DNA of 11,059 bases from Chloroflexi bacterium RBG_16_57_11 (GCA_001795165.1 MGNS01000047.1:38687-49745); one strand, 5' to 3'. Shown: positions 1 to 6,443, counted from the first letter of the stretch. Translations and numbers: made by a program. Notes: generated by a model not told the origin, from the letters alone.

Positions 1-401
1 CGCGCATCGCCCGCGATATCTTCCATGTGCCCAGGGTAGTGGCCCGCCTATACGATGTGCGCCAGGCCGAGATTTACAAACGCCTGGGGTTGCAGACCAT
101 CGCCCCGACCAACTGGGGGATCCAGCGTATTTCGGATCTGCTGCTGTATTCTCCCCTGGAAACGACCTGCGCCATTGGCAGCGGCGATGTGGAAGTAGTT
201 GAGGTGGAATTGCCGTTACTCCTGGTCGGTAAGACGGTGCGAGATTTAACTGTAGCCAGTGAAATCCATCTAGTTTCGATCACCCGGGCCAACAAGACCT
301 TCCTACCCACCCTGGGGACCATCTTCCGTGCCGGGGATACCCTGCATCTGGCGGTACTCACCACTTCCGCCAGCCGGCTGCGAGAGATGCTGGGTCTTTA
401 A
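1..401 (+). CDS. trkA: TrkA family K+ uptake regulator, 3' part (partial)
   Basis: The frame is open from the left edge (codons in phase from base 3) to TAA at 399-401, so the true start is outside the window. The first visible residues (ARDIFHVPRVVARLYD) match the end of a TrkA_N (RCK_N) Rossmann domain, where family members read NLVxxxARxxFxVPRVIARVxxP. After a linker comes a TrkA_C (RCK_C) domain, from about VEVELPLLLVGKTVRDL to the C-terminus. TrkA proteins sit on the cytoplasmic face of TrkH/TrkG/Ktr potassium channels and gate them through bound nucleotide; the nucleotide loop itself is not visible here. A second trkA begins 15 bases downstream, so the two are very likely co-transcribed and may form a heteromeric regulator. 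A GTG at 27 is internal, not the start. Confidence 0.9.
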   Translation, partial: RIARDIFHVPRVVARLYDVRQAEIYKRLGLQTIAPTNWGIQRISDLLLYSPLETTCAIGSGDVEVVEVELPLLLVGKTVRDLTVASEIHLVSITRANKTFLPTLGTIFRAGDTLHLAVLTTSASRLREMLGL

Positions 402-416
402 CCCAAGGAGGCGAGC

Positions 417-1088
417 ATGTATACGATCATTATCGGCGGCGGTCAGGTCGGTTCGTACCTGGCGTCTCTTTTACAGACTGAGAAGCACCAAATCAAAATT
501 ATAGAATTGCGCAAGGATCGTGTCGATATCCTGCTACATGATTTCCCGGCCGAGAGTGTGGTCCTGGGCAGCGGCAGTGATCCAAACGTACTCGAGGCGG
601 CCGGCATTCACAAAGCCGATGTCGTGGCCGCTGTGACCGGTACGGATGAGACCAACCTGGTAATCTGCAGCCTAGCGCGAACGGAGTTCAAGGTCCCCCG
701 GGTGATCGCGCGTGTCAACAATCCCAAGAATGCCTGGCTGTATACTCCGGAGATGGGCGTGGATGTGGCTTTGAACCAGGCCGATCTGCTCGCCCGCCTG
801 ATCGCCGAGGAGATGTCCCTGGGGGATATGATGACCCTGGTCAAGCTGCGCAAGGGGCTGTACTCCCTGGTCGAAGAAAAGGTGCATCCAACCTCGCTGG
901 CAAACGGCAAAGCGGTGCGCGAGCTGGATCTACCCCAGCGTTGCGTGCTGGCTGCCATCCTGCGCAAAGGCGAGCTGGTCATCCCGCGCGGCGACACCGT
1001 CCTGCAAATGGCCGACGAAGTCCTGGCAGTGGTGCATGCCGATGATCTCCCAAAGCTCGCTGCGGTGCTCGGCCCGGTAAACGACTGA
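417..1088 (+). CDS. trkA: TrkA family K+ uptake regulator (NAD-binding), complete
   Basis: A complete 223-residue protein, the normal length for a single TrkA_N-TrkA_C unit. Residues 7-12 (GGGQVG) are the glycine loop of a Rossmann fold, and Glu30 lies at the end of the second strand, where an acidic residue binds the ribose of NAD(H). RVIARVNNP follows as in the family. The TrkA_C domain occupies about residues 140-220. It should bind the cytoplasmic face of a Trk/Ktr channel and control K+ flux. The ATG at 417 is preceded by a strong AAGGAGG at 405-411 with 5-base spacing, which fixes the start. The gene follows a partial trkA at once, and the next start codon is 4 bases past its stop, suggesting one operon. 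The channel subunit itself is not in the window. Confidence 0.93.
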   Translation: MYTIIIGGGQVGSYLASLLQTEKHQIKIIELRKDRVDILLHDFPAESVVLGSGSDPNVLEAAGIHKADVVAAVTGTDETNLVICSLARTEFKVPRVIARVNNPKNAWLYTPEMGVDVALNQADLLARLIAEEMSLGDMMTLVKLRKGLYSLVEEKVHPTSLANGKAVRELDLPQRCVLAAILRKGELVIPRGDTVLQMADEVLAVVHADDLPKLAAVLGPVND

Positions 1089-1092
1089 CCGC

Positions 1093-1920
1093 GTGAAACA
1101 TTTGAAACCTCCTGCCCCAACCTCATATCCGGAGCTCAACGCGGTTTTGCACGAGATGGTGGAAAGCGTGCAATCGATCCTGGGGGGCAATTTCCTCGGC
1201 GCATATCTGCAAGGCTCGTTTGCGGTAGGCGACTTTGACCGCCACAGCGACGTGGACTGGGTCATGGTGATCGAGAAAGAGCTAAGCGGAGAACAGGTCC
1301 AGCCGCTGCAAGGCATGCACGAGCGTATCTTTGGCCTGGACTGCGCCTGGGCGCAGCATCTGGAAGGATCTTATTTTCCTACGGACGTGCTTCGCCGCCC
1401 GCCAGTGCGCGGCGAGCGGCTGTGGTACCTCGACAACGGAAGCCGGCAGTTGATCCAGTCCGAGCATTGCAACACCCTGGTCGTCCGCTGGCAGCTTCGG
1501 GAGCACGGGATTACCCTGGCCGGTCCGCCCCCGGCGACCCTGGTCGATCCGGTCCCGCCCGAGGCGTTGCGCCGTGAGATCTACGCCGTGATCCACGACT
1601 GGGGTGGGGAAATCCTGGCCAATCCTGAGCATTACAACAACCGCTTTTACCAGGGGTTCATCGTGTTGAGCTACTGCCGCATGCTCCATTCGCTGCACAC
1701 CGGGGAGGTGCGCTCCAAGCGCTGCGGTGCGGAGTGGGCTAAAGCCAATCTGGATCCAGCCTGGGCCGGGTTGATCGACCGCGCTTGGGGCACGCGCCCG
1801 AACCCAGAGGTCTCGGTACACCAGCCGGCCGATCCCGATGACATGGCCAGCACATTGGAGTTCGTACGAACAATCATCAGGGCCAGTGTGCAGTTCCAAA
1901 TTTACCCAGTAGTTGGGTAG
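1093..1920 (+). CDS. AadA-like nucleotidyltransferase (NTP_transf_2 + AadA-type C-terminal domain)
   Basis: A 275-residue protein. The N-terminal half has the nucleotidyltransferase signature: Gly41-Ser42, then SDVDW with Asp53 and Asp55 as the metal-binding pair, in the arrangement GSFAxGDFxxxSDxD. Residues about 195-265 (SYCRMLHSLHTGEVRSKRCG and on) resemble the C-terminal helical domain of aminoglycoside 3''/9-adenylyltransferases (AadA), where the matching stretch reads LTLARIWYSAxTGxIxxK. The likely chemistry is transfer of AMP from ATP to a small hydroxylated substrate. Aminoglycoside modification is possible, but chromosomal members of this group are mostly untested, so resistance should not be assumed. 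The start is a GTG with no clear Shine-Dalgarno, only 4 bases after trkA, which suggests translational coupling. An in-frame ATG at residue 22 is a less likely start because it would trim the helix before the GS motif. Confidence 0.8.
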   Translation: MKHLKPPAPTSYPELNAVLHEMVESVQSILGGNFLGAYLQGSFAVGDFDRHSDVDWVMVIEKELSGEQVQPLQGMHERIFGLDCAWAQHLEGSYFPTDVLRRPPVRGERLWYLDNGSRQLIQSEHCNTLVVRWQLREHGITLAGPPPATLVDPVPPEALRREIYAVIHDWGGEILANPEHYNNRFYQGFIVLSYCRMLHSLHTGEVRSKRCGAEWAKANLDPAWAGLIDRAWGTRPNPEVSVHQPADPDDMASTLEFVRTIIRASVQFQIYPVVG

Positions 1921-1972
1921 CTCAACCCGAACGCGTACCAAATAGATTAGTAATAGGAGCGAAACAAGATGA

Positions 1973-2176
1973 CAATGTCACTTTGCCGAAGATGACGATT
2001 GGGAGCCGCTGGAGTATGTGCAAAAAATGACCGCACCCAACGCTGAAATCCACATTTACCCGGGTTGTTATCACTGGTTTCTCGAAGACAACCAGCCCGA
2101 GCATTACAAAGCCGAAGCGGCCGAGCTGGCCTGGAGGCGGACGTTGGAGTTTTTGGGTAAGACTTTGACCGAATAG
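1973..2176 (+). pseudogene. Dienelactone hydrolase C-terminal remnant
   Basis: An open stretch of 67 codons plus TAG with no start codon. It follows an in-frame TGA at 1970-1972. The translation begins QCHFAEDDDWEPLEYVQKM and continues with IHIYPGCYHWFLEDNQPEH, then AELAWRRTLEFL. This matches the last quarter of dienelactone-hydrolase-family proteins, with the acid-bearing FAEDDxWEP segment and the catalytic-histidine segment YPGxxHWFxE, followed by the final AWxRTLxFL helix. The N-terminal three quarters, including the nucleophile (Cys or Ser) elbow, are absent: the preceding bases belong to the nucleotidyltransferase gene and a 52-base gap. It is therefore a decayed fragment rather than a working gene. 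Base composition matches the GC-rich neighbours, so it is probably a relic of a resident gene lost by deletion. Confidence 0.7.
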
Positions 2177-2189
2177 GCGCGTTATCAAT

Positions 2190-2214
2190 AATTCCGCCTT
2201 CCTTTATCGGAATT
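2190..2214 (+). terminator. Small hairpin after the hydrolase remnant, possible weak terminator
   Basis: AATTCCG at 2190-2196 is the exact reverse complement of CGGAATT at 2208-2214, leaving an 11-base loop; the 3' arm runs into TTTT (2213-2216). The stem is short and only partly GC, so termination would be weak. Its place between a dead gene fragment and the next hydrolase fits an old 3' end. Confidence 0.25.
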
Positions 2215-2265
2215 TTGGATGTAAAATTCGGCGGTATCTATTCTAGACTGAGGCGGAGGCAAGCG

Positions 2266-3069
2266 ATGGAGACCCAGTATTACCAGCGCCCCGAAGGGAC
2301 GCTGTCTTACAGTGATTACGGCGGCAGCGGGGAGCTGGTGCTGATGCTGCCCGGGATTGCCGCGCTGCGCAGCGAGTACCGCTTTTTAGCGCCGGAGCTA
2401 AGCAAAGCCGGATACCGCGCGGTGACCGCCGACCTGCGTGGCCAGGGTGAATCGAGCGTGCCCTGGAAGAGCTATGATGTGCCGGCGGTCGGCGGGGATA
2501 TCCTGGACCTGATCGATCACCTGGGCGGCAACCCGGCGCACCTGATTGGCACATCCTTCGCCGCTGCGCCCTCCGTCTGGGCAGCCGTCGAGCGCCCGGA
2601 GAGCATCCGCTCGCTGACGCTGATCGGGGCCTCGGTGCGCGATGGCGAAGCCAGCCCGGTGATGAAAGCCATGATCTGGTTCATGCTTAACAATCCCTGG
2701 CGGGTGCGCACCTGGATCATGTACTACCGCACCATCTACCCGGCGCGCAAACCGGCCGACTTCGAAGATTACCTGAAGCAATTGGAACAGAATTTGCAAC
2801 AACCCGGGCGCTTCTCTTCCGCAGCCGCGATGGGGACTACTCCGCGCCTGCCTTGTACCGAGCGCCTCAGCCGGGTGAAAACGCCCACCCTGGTGGTCAT
2901 GGGTACTAAAGACCCGGATTTCCCCGATCCGGTGGGCGAGGCAAAATACATCGCCGATCGTACAAGTGGACGTCTTGAATTGATCGAAGCCGCCGGCCAT
3001 TATCCGCAGACCGAAATGCCCGAGATAGCCACGCCACTGGTGCTCGACTTTCTCACCCGGCAGGCATGA
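2266..3069 (+). CDS. Alpha/beta hydrolase fold protein
   Basis: A 267-residue alpha/beta hydrolase of the usual single-domain length. LMLPGIAALRSEYRFLAPEL is the oxyanion-hole strand and helix, and ADLRGQGES is the family's D-x-R-G-x-G-x-S loop. The nucleophile is probably Ser97 in GTSFA. The position after it, usually Gly, is Ala two residues on, a tolerated variant of G-x-S-x-G. Asp216 (MGTKDPDFPDP) and His245 (AAGHYPQTEMPE) complete the triad. Substrate cannot be told; esterase, lactonase and haloalkane/epoxide-type hydrolases share this layout. The ATG at 2266 is preferred because CGGAGG at 2254-2259 lies six bases upstream. Reading from an ATG-less upstream codon at 2215 would add 17 unrelated basic residues and overlap the hairpin. 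It stands alone after a dead gene, so it probably has its own promoter. Confidence 0.87.
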   Translation: METQYYQRPEGTLSYSDYGGSGELVLMLPGIAALRSEYRFLAPELSKAGYRAVTADLRGQGESSVPWKSYDVPAVGGDILDLIDHLGGNPAHLIGTSFAAAPSVWAAVERPESIRSLTLIGASVRDGEASPVMKAMIWFMLNNPWRVRTWIMYYRTIYPARKPADFEDYLKQLEQNLQQPGRFSSAAAMGTTPRLPCTERLSRVKTPTLVVMGTKDPDFPDPVGEAKYIADRTSGRLELIEAAGHYPQTEMPEIATPLVLDFLTRQA

Positions 3070-3093
3070 AATCTACGCCTTTAGGATGAGTTC

Positions 3094-3305
3094 ATGGGTG
3101 AGAGTCAACAATGCCGGGACGATGATAGCCGGAATGTGCCGGTCGATGTCGCGTGGGACCGGCGCTGGGTGGAATTTGACGGTATGCGCATGCCAGTTCA
3201 TGGTTTGAATACGAATACCAGGCTTACACCAGGCTAAGCCTCGTTAAAAAGGGAGAAATACCACGAAAGTGTCTGGGACAATCGGTGACGGTAAAAGGAG
3301 GATAA
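3094..3305 (+). pseudogene. Small unknown gene (~70 aa) broken by one frameshift
   Basis: An ATG at 3094 with AGGA seven bases upstream opens a 47-codon frame ending at 3235-3237. From about base 3201 the adjacent frame carries a protein-like tail (WFEYEYQAYTRLSLVKKG and on) that runs to TAA at 3303-3305, three bases before the next gene. Joining the two frames at base 3201 gives one protein of about 70 residues rich in Trp, Tyr, Phe and charged residues. It fills the space between the hydrolase and the membrane protein gene almost exactly. No slippery heptamer is visible at the junction, so this looks like a mutation or sequencing error rather than programmed frameshifting. The family is not recognised. 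It could also be chance open reading in an intergenic gap. Confidence 0.33.
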
Positions 3306-3308
3306 CCG

Positions 3309-3758
3309 ATGGCAAACAAGGGAGGGCTTACCAAGATTCTGGCGATCGTCGGGACGGTGTTGGTGTGGTTCCCAATCCTGGCGCCGATCCCATTGACGGC
3401 GATCTTGTTTATCCAAGAGGGGATGTTCCGGTTTGACTATCTCATGCCGGCCGAGCTTTTCCTCATTGCCATGGCAGGCGGCGCGCTATTGCTGTGGGCG
3501 TCGATGCGAGCGCGCTCGCAACTCGGGCTGATCCGTTGGGGGATTGCTCTGGCAGCCGTCATGATTGTCGGCGGCCAGGCGATTGCTTCGCTCACCGGGC
3601 TGGCCTCGGGCGAGATCGAGCCGACCGGTTGGCCGTGGGCGTTAGTCACAGCCTCACTGGCGAGCTATTGCCTGGCATTGGTGGCCGTCGGCGTTGGCGG
3701 GGTGTTGTTGATAGGCGATCTGTTCACCTCTCCTCAGCCGCCGGCAGAGAGTCTCTAG
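3309..3758 (+). CDS. Small four-helix integral membrane protein, unknown function
   Basis: A 149-residue hydrophobic protein with four likely transmembrane segments, at about residues 8-33, 46-64, 74-95 and 107-137 (the last long and possibly kinked around a Gly-rich VAVGVGGVLL). The N-terminus is short and basic (MANKGGLTK) and the C-terminal tail (TSPQPPAESL) is polar and Pro-rich. No catalytic or metal-binding motif is visible, and the family is not recognised. The ATG at 3309 has a strong AGGAGG at 3296-3301. It is probably the last gene of the GC-rich plus-strand block, since composition changes sharply about 100 bases after its stop. Confidence 0.78.
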   Translation: MANKGGLTKILAIVGTVLVWFPILAPIPLTAILFIQEGMFRFDYLMPAELFLIAMAGGALLLWASMRARSQLGLIRWGIALAAVMIVGGQAIASLTGLASGEIEPTGWPWALVTASLASYCLALVAVGVGGVLLIGDLFTSPQPPAESL

Positions 3759-3951
3759 CTCCACCAGATCGAGCTGGCCAATTAATTTTTGCCGGAGATG
3801 CCACGTGGGTAAAACGGGGGCACGGAATACACGGATCGTTCTCTTCTCAATCCTTGGTTTGTGTTGTAAGATTGCAGGAGAGCAGAATTCTGTCCGAGCA
3901 ATGATTTAACCGTCAAAACATTCTATTGTTATTAAAATATTGTGTCGCAAT
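3759..3951. other. Intergenic junction: end of GC-rich block, start of A/T-rich island
   Basis: No gene is seen here. The first half is GC-rich and contains a degenerate intergenic repeat (listed separately at 3821-3836). From about 3840 the sequence becomes A/T-rich and stays so until about 6560. The last 50 bases before the HEPN gene contain TAAAAT at 3933-3938, which could be a -10 element, but no convincing -35 box or ribosome binding site accompanies it. Confidence 0.5.
3821..3836 (-). repeat. Degenerate intergenic repeat, left flank of the island
   Basis: CACGGAATACACGGAT reads, on the minus strand, ATCCGTGTATTCCGTG. It differs by little from ATCCGTGGTTCCGTG at 6654-6668 on the plus strand. 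Both are variants of the common intergenic unit built from ATCAGCG / ATCCGTG modules. The two copies bracket the A/T-rich island in opposite orientation. Confidence 0.5.
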
Positions 3952-5103
3952 ATGACAATATCGGCCATACGCACAGTTGAATTAGACGCGATCAAGAGCG
4001 ATACGGAATTTTATTTTGATCTTGTTCTTCCTTTGATAGCTCATCGCTCATCAGGTATTCTTATTTTTGGCTTAGTTCCCTATCTATCACTCTTCACAGT
4101 TGAAACTTACAAGTATTTTCAGGAGGTTATGCCTTCATATGCAAAGATCCTCTTTGTAAAGCATCGAACAGTCATAGAAGCGTCCCGATTGAGAGTCAAG
4201 TTATTTGACGACACAGAAAAAGGCATCAACGGTGTATTTGAATTGCTCAATTGGATATTAGAATTTAATAACGAGTGGCACATTAACCAATACAAGGGTA
4301 TCCTGGCCCCATTGAAAAGAATGCTCCAATGCGATTTAGGTATCTATACTTATGATGATCATGTAATTGGATCAACACATACGGGTTTACTAAATCTAGG
4401 TTTAAAGAAAGGCGATTTACCTACGAGCAGTAAGGAAATATCAGCGGTATTTGGACCATTGGAAAAATCAGTTGCCGAAGGAATGGGTAGTTATTTAGGG
4501 CAATTATGTAGCTCTCCCGAGTTTGCTCCTAGCAGTTCAGGTGAGACACATTATGAATATACGATCCAAGACAAAAAACTTGGATTTGAGGATATGAAAT
4601 CTCAAAGATTCTTTGCGGCAATCTTCAATGGTAATGGGTCAGTAGAAATTAACTTTAGCCTATTGCTTTTTCTAACGACGGTTAATTATTTCCGATATGT
4701 GTTGACGAATCTTGTAAGTGGCTCGTCCTATTCTATGTTTAAGCTAAAATTCACTACACTGTATCATTTAGCATCCAGTCTTGAGAAATTGCACAATTAT
4801 TATTACCCAAAGAACCAACTCTCAGATCGTTCAAAACAATATTTTCGAGCTACTCTAACTGATAAGGATCTAGACCTTATAAGGAGACAACGGAAATTCC
4901 GCAACATTTTAGTACATTATGCACTTGAAGGGGTACCTGAAGGGATACTCGACTTATCCACTCGCATGTATGGTCTGACGGAATATTTTTTTGACGGTAT
5001 AACTTTCAACGAACTTGACTCAAAGCTTGATAATCAAATCGCGAGAATGTCGGATGTTTTGGAGGAATGGCTCAATTGGCAGTTTATTTCGCGACAGTTT
5101 TGA
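3952..5103 (+). CDS. HEPN-motif protein of unknown family (putative RNase or conflict-system effector)
   Basis: A 383-residue protein, Lys/Asn/Tyr-rich and encoded by A/T-rich DNA unlike the genes on either side. The clearest signal is at residues 317-322, RNILVH inside RKFRNILVHYALEG. This is the R-(polar)-x3-H motif of HEPN domains, placed on the second of two predicted helices with a following helical segment to the C-terminus. HEPN proteins are commonly metal-independent RNases in toxin-antitoxin, abortive-infection and CRISPR-linked systems. The first 250 residues are not recognised; they are mostly helical with two hydrophobic stretches (about residues 37-52 and 226-250) that look like core helices rather than sure membrane spans. 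The start is uncertain. ATG 3952 is preferred over an in-frame TTG at 3940; neither has a good Shine-Dalgarno. No partner antitoxin is evident next to it. Confidence 0.65.
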   Translation: MTISAIRTVELDAIKSDTEFYFDLVLPLIAHRSSGILIFGLVPYLSLFTVETYKYFQEVMPSYAKILFVKHRTVIEASRLRVKLFDDTEKGINGVFELLNWILEFNNEWHINQYKGILAPLKRMLQCDLGIYTYDDHVIGSTHTGLLNLGLKKGDLPTSSKEISAVFGPLEKSVAEGMGSYLGQLCSSPEFAPSSSGETHYEYTIQDKKLGFEDMKSQRFFAAIFNGNGSVEINFSLLLFLTTVNYFRYVLTNLVSGSSYSMFKLKFTTLYHLASSLEKLHNYYYPKNQLSDRSKQYFRATLTDKDLDLIRRQRKFRNILVHYALEGVPEGILDLSTRMYGLTEYFFDGITFNELDSKLDNQIARMSDVLEEWLNWQFISRQF

Positions 5104-5134
5104 CATTAATATTTATTTTTGTAGGCACTGATCT

Positions 5135-5176
5135 GCCCACAGCGCACCAGCGAATGCTTGACGCGTAACGTTGGGT
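5135..5176 (+). other. attC-like boundary after the first HEPN gene
   Basis: The stretch ends in GTTGGGT (5170-5176), an exact fit to the integron GTTRRRY core box. It folds imperfectly: GCCCA 5135-5139 with TGGGT 5172-5176, GCGC 5142-5145 with GCGT 5163-5166, and CAGC 5148-5151 with GC-TTG 5156-5160 with one bulged T. At 42 bases it is shorter than usual attC sites, and the 5' box (GCCCACA) departs from RYYYAAC, so this may be only part of a site or a chance fold. The same AACGTTGGGT decamer ends the candidate site at 6504-6513. Confidence 0.3.
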
Positions 5177-5236
5177 TGCTGAATACACACGATCCGATTT
5201 TACGTATTTGCTTAAGTAATTCAAGAGGGTCGCCAA

Positions 5237-5854
5237 TTGGAAGAAATAGACATAGGACAATGGCTGAGAACTGACGAAACATCAGAAGCTGTTTTAGGTC
5301 TTGAGATGGTTTCTGAACAACTCTATAAAATACGTAACAATCATTATCATTGGAAATGGGCTATTATTGCGTTGCATAACTCATTTCAAGGCTTTATGGT
5401 TTTGGCCCTTCAGGGATCAAATGGATTAAATATAGTTACTGATAAATGTTCAAAAGAATGGTTATTGGCTTATGAACAAAAGTGTTGTCTATACCCCGAA
5501 CGGAAACTTGAGCCTTTTTTAGGTTTATATAAGCGTATAAAATCCAAGAGAATGCTACAACATACTCTGAGCAAGCGGTTCGAGCCTAGAGGAAATCAAA
5601 ATAATAATGTCAGAAACTAAAACAAGTTTCGGAATGAGTTCATACATTATATACCCAAAGGCTGGTCGCTCGAAATGACTGGATTGCCAGCTATTTTTCT
5701 TGATTGCATAGACATCATCGAATTCTTAGCTTTCGAATGTGGCAACGTGTTCTGGGCTGACGAAACATTGAAAGAGCACACTAGAGAAATAATCTCACTG
5801 TTAAAAAAACAATTAGCAGCGTTCATTGTAAATTGTAGCCCAACAGCCGGGTAA
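5237..5854 (+). pseudogene. HEPN-like gene interrupted by one in-frame TAA
   Basis: One reading frame runs from TTG 5237 to TAA 5852-5854 (205 codons), with a single internal TAA at 5618-5620 (codon 128). Before it, residues about 40-100 (HWKWAIIALHNSFQGFMVLA and on, then SKEWLLAYEQ, LEPFLGLYKRIKSKRMLQ) form a helical half. Directly after the stop the same frame continues NKFRNEFIHYIPKGWSLEM, then LDCIDIIEFLAFECGNVFW. RNEFIH (codons 132-137) is an Rx4H HEPN motif, so the two halves belong to one gene. A single base change (for example TTA to TAA) explains the break. As it stands, the product would be 127 residues without the catalytic motif; readthrough or a recoded stop cannot be excluded. 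No ATG suits the 5' end; AGAGGG at 5224-5229 supports the TTG. It follows the other HEPN gene by 133 bases in the same direction. Confidence 0.72.
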
Positions 5855-5947
5855 AAGCAGCTGCTATTTAGCAGTGCAACACATATGTGCCACGCCAGCA
5901 AAATCATGGGCTTGCAACTCTGTGGCGGCTTACCCATGGTGTTAGCC
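5838..5947 (+). other. Long imperfect hairpin with attC-like end boxes
   Basis: The left end GCCCAAC (5838-5844) fits RYYYAAC; the right end GTTAGCC (5941-5947) fits GTTRRRY except at one base. AACA 5842-5845 pairs with TGTT 5940-5943, CC 5847-5848 with GG 5938-5939, and GGGTAA 5849-5854 pairs perfectly with TTACCC 5930-5935, leaving G5846 and A5936-T5937 unpaired. Inside are further stems (GCCAC 5889-5893 with GTGGC 5922-5926, and CTGCT 5861-5865 with AGCAG 5870-5874). The 110-base length is within the attC range, the left arm holds the stop codon of the HEPN-like gene, and the next gene's ribosome binding site starts one base after the right box. All three are usual for cassette junctions. 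Confidence 0.42.
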
Positions 5948-5964
5948 GAAAGGAGCTAAAAAGA

Positions 5965-6441
5965 ATGGGTCGCAAGAGTACATTCTATGACCAACAATTT
6001 AGGGGTTCAGATTGGAACCCGGATCACGCTGGTGATTTCCAACCATACCTGGTGTTTATTGCCATGTCCTTTTCTGGTCAGGAAATGAATGAGGTCTACT
6101 CAGCAATAAAAGACGAATGTATTCGACTAGGGCTAAGGCTAGTTCGGGTAGACGAGAACGTTGGGTCTGGCTTAATAATTCAGGAAATAAAAGATCTAAT
6201 TGAGCAGGCAGAATTCATAATCTTTGATCTTTCTAGAGAGCGTCCGAATGTTTATTACGAGCTTGGTTATGCTCATGGTGTTGGCAATGAGGCTCAAGAT
6301 ATTCTCCTATTGGCGAAGGAGGGAACAACCCTCCATTTCGATGTCGCACCTTTACGAGTTCAGTTTTACAGATCAACCGAACATTTTAGAGCTCTTGTGA
6401 ATACGAGCATGAAAGAAATGATTCGCATCACTAGAAGGTAA
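5965..6441 (+). CDS. Nucleoside deoxyribosyltransferase-like (DRHyd/TIR-like) protein
   Basis: A 158-residue single-domain protein of the nucleoside 2-deoxyribosyltransferase-like fold. Residues 29-36 (LVFIAMSF) form the first strand of the V-F-x-A-M-x-F type. SAIKDEC...LRLVRVDENVGSGLIIQEI gives the second strand and the D-E-x-x-G-S loop. AEFIIFDLSRERPNVYYELGYAHG contains the hallmark RPNVxYELGYAH with Glu99, the expected catalytic glutamate. Related DRHyd/TIR-like proteins cleave N-glycosidic bonds in nucleotides or bind nucleotide signals, and several occur in anti-phage or stress systems. Here the substrate is unknown. The ATG at 5965 is chosen over in-frame ATG-less codons from 5887 because GAAAGGAG at 5948-5955 lies nine bases upstream and the family begins near this point. 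It is the last gene of the A/T-rich island and stands alone after a hairpin junction. Confidence 0.8.
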   Translation: MGRKSTFYDQQFRGSDWNPDHAGDFQPYLVFIAMSFSGQEMNEVYSAIKDECIRLGLRLVRVDENVGSGLIIQEIKDLIEQAEFIIFDLSRERPNVYYELGYAHGVGNEAQDILLLAKEGTTLHFDVAPLRVQFYRSTEHFRALVNTSMKEMIRITRR

Positions 6442-6443
6442 TC

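Noticed and set aside
1282..1941. 219-codon open frame antisense to the nucleotidyltransferase
   Set aside because: It is a GC-driven shadow frame; the plus-strand protein has catalytic motifs and the antisense translation has none.
2215..2265. Upstream extension of the alpha/beta hydrolase
   Set aside because: The extra 17 residues are basic, unlike the family N-terminus, and overlap a hairpin; the ribosome binding site fits the ATG at 2266.
5861..5874. CTGCTATTTAGCAG as a stand-alone terminator hairpin
   Set aside because: The loop is very small, no T-run follows, and it is better explained as an inner branch of the larger hairpin 5838-5947.
5887..5964. 26 extra N-terminal codons for the DRHyd-like protein
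   Set aside because: They lie in the hairpin junction, have no family resemblance, and the strong GAAAGGAG serves the ATG at 5965.
6157..6166. A third copy of AACGTTGGGT, identical to the candidate cassette-end decamers
   Set aside because: It lies inside the DRHyd-like gene and encodes part of the conserved DENVGSG loop, so the match is explained by coding. It also warns that the decamer alone is weak evidence for attC.
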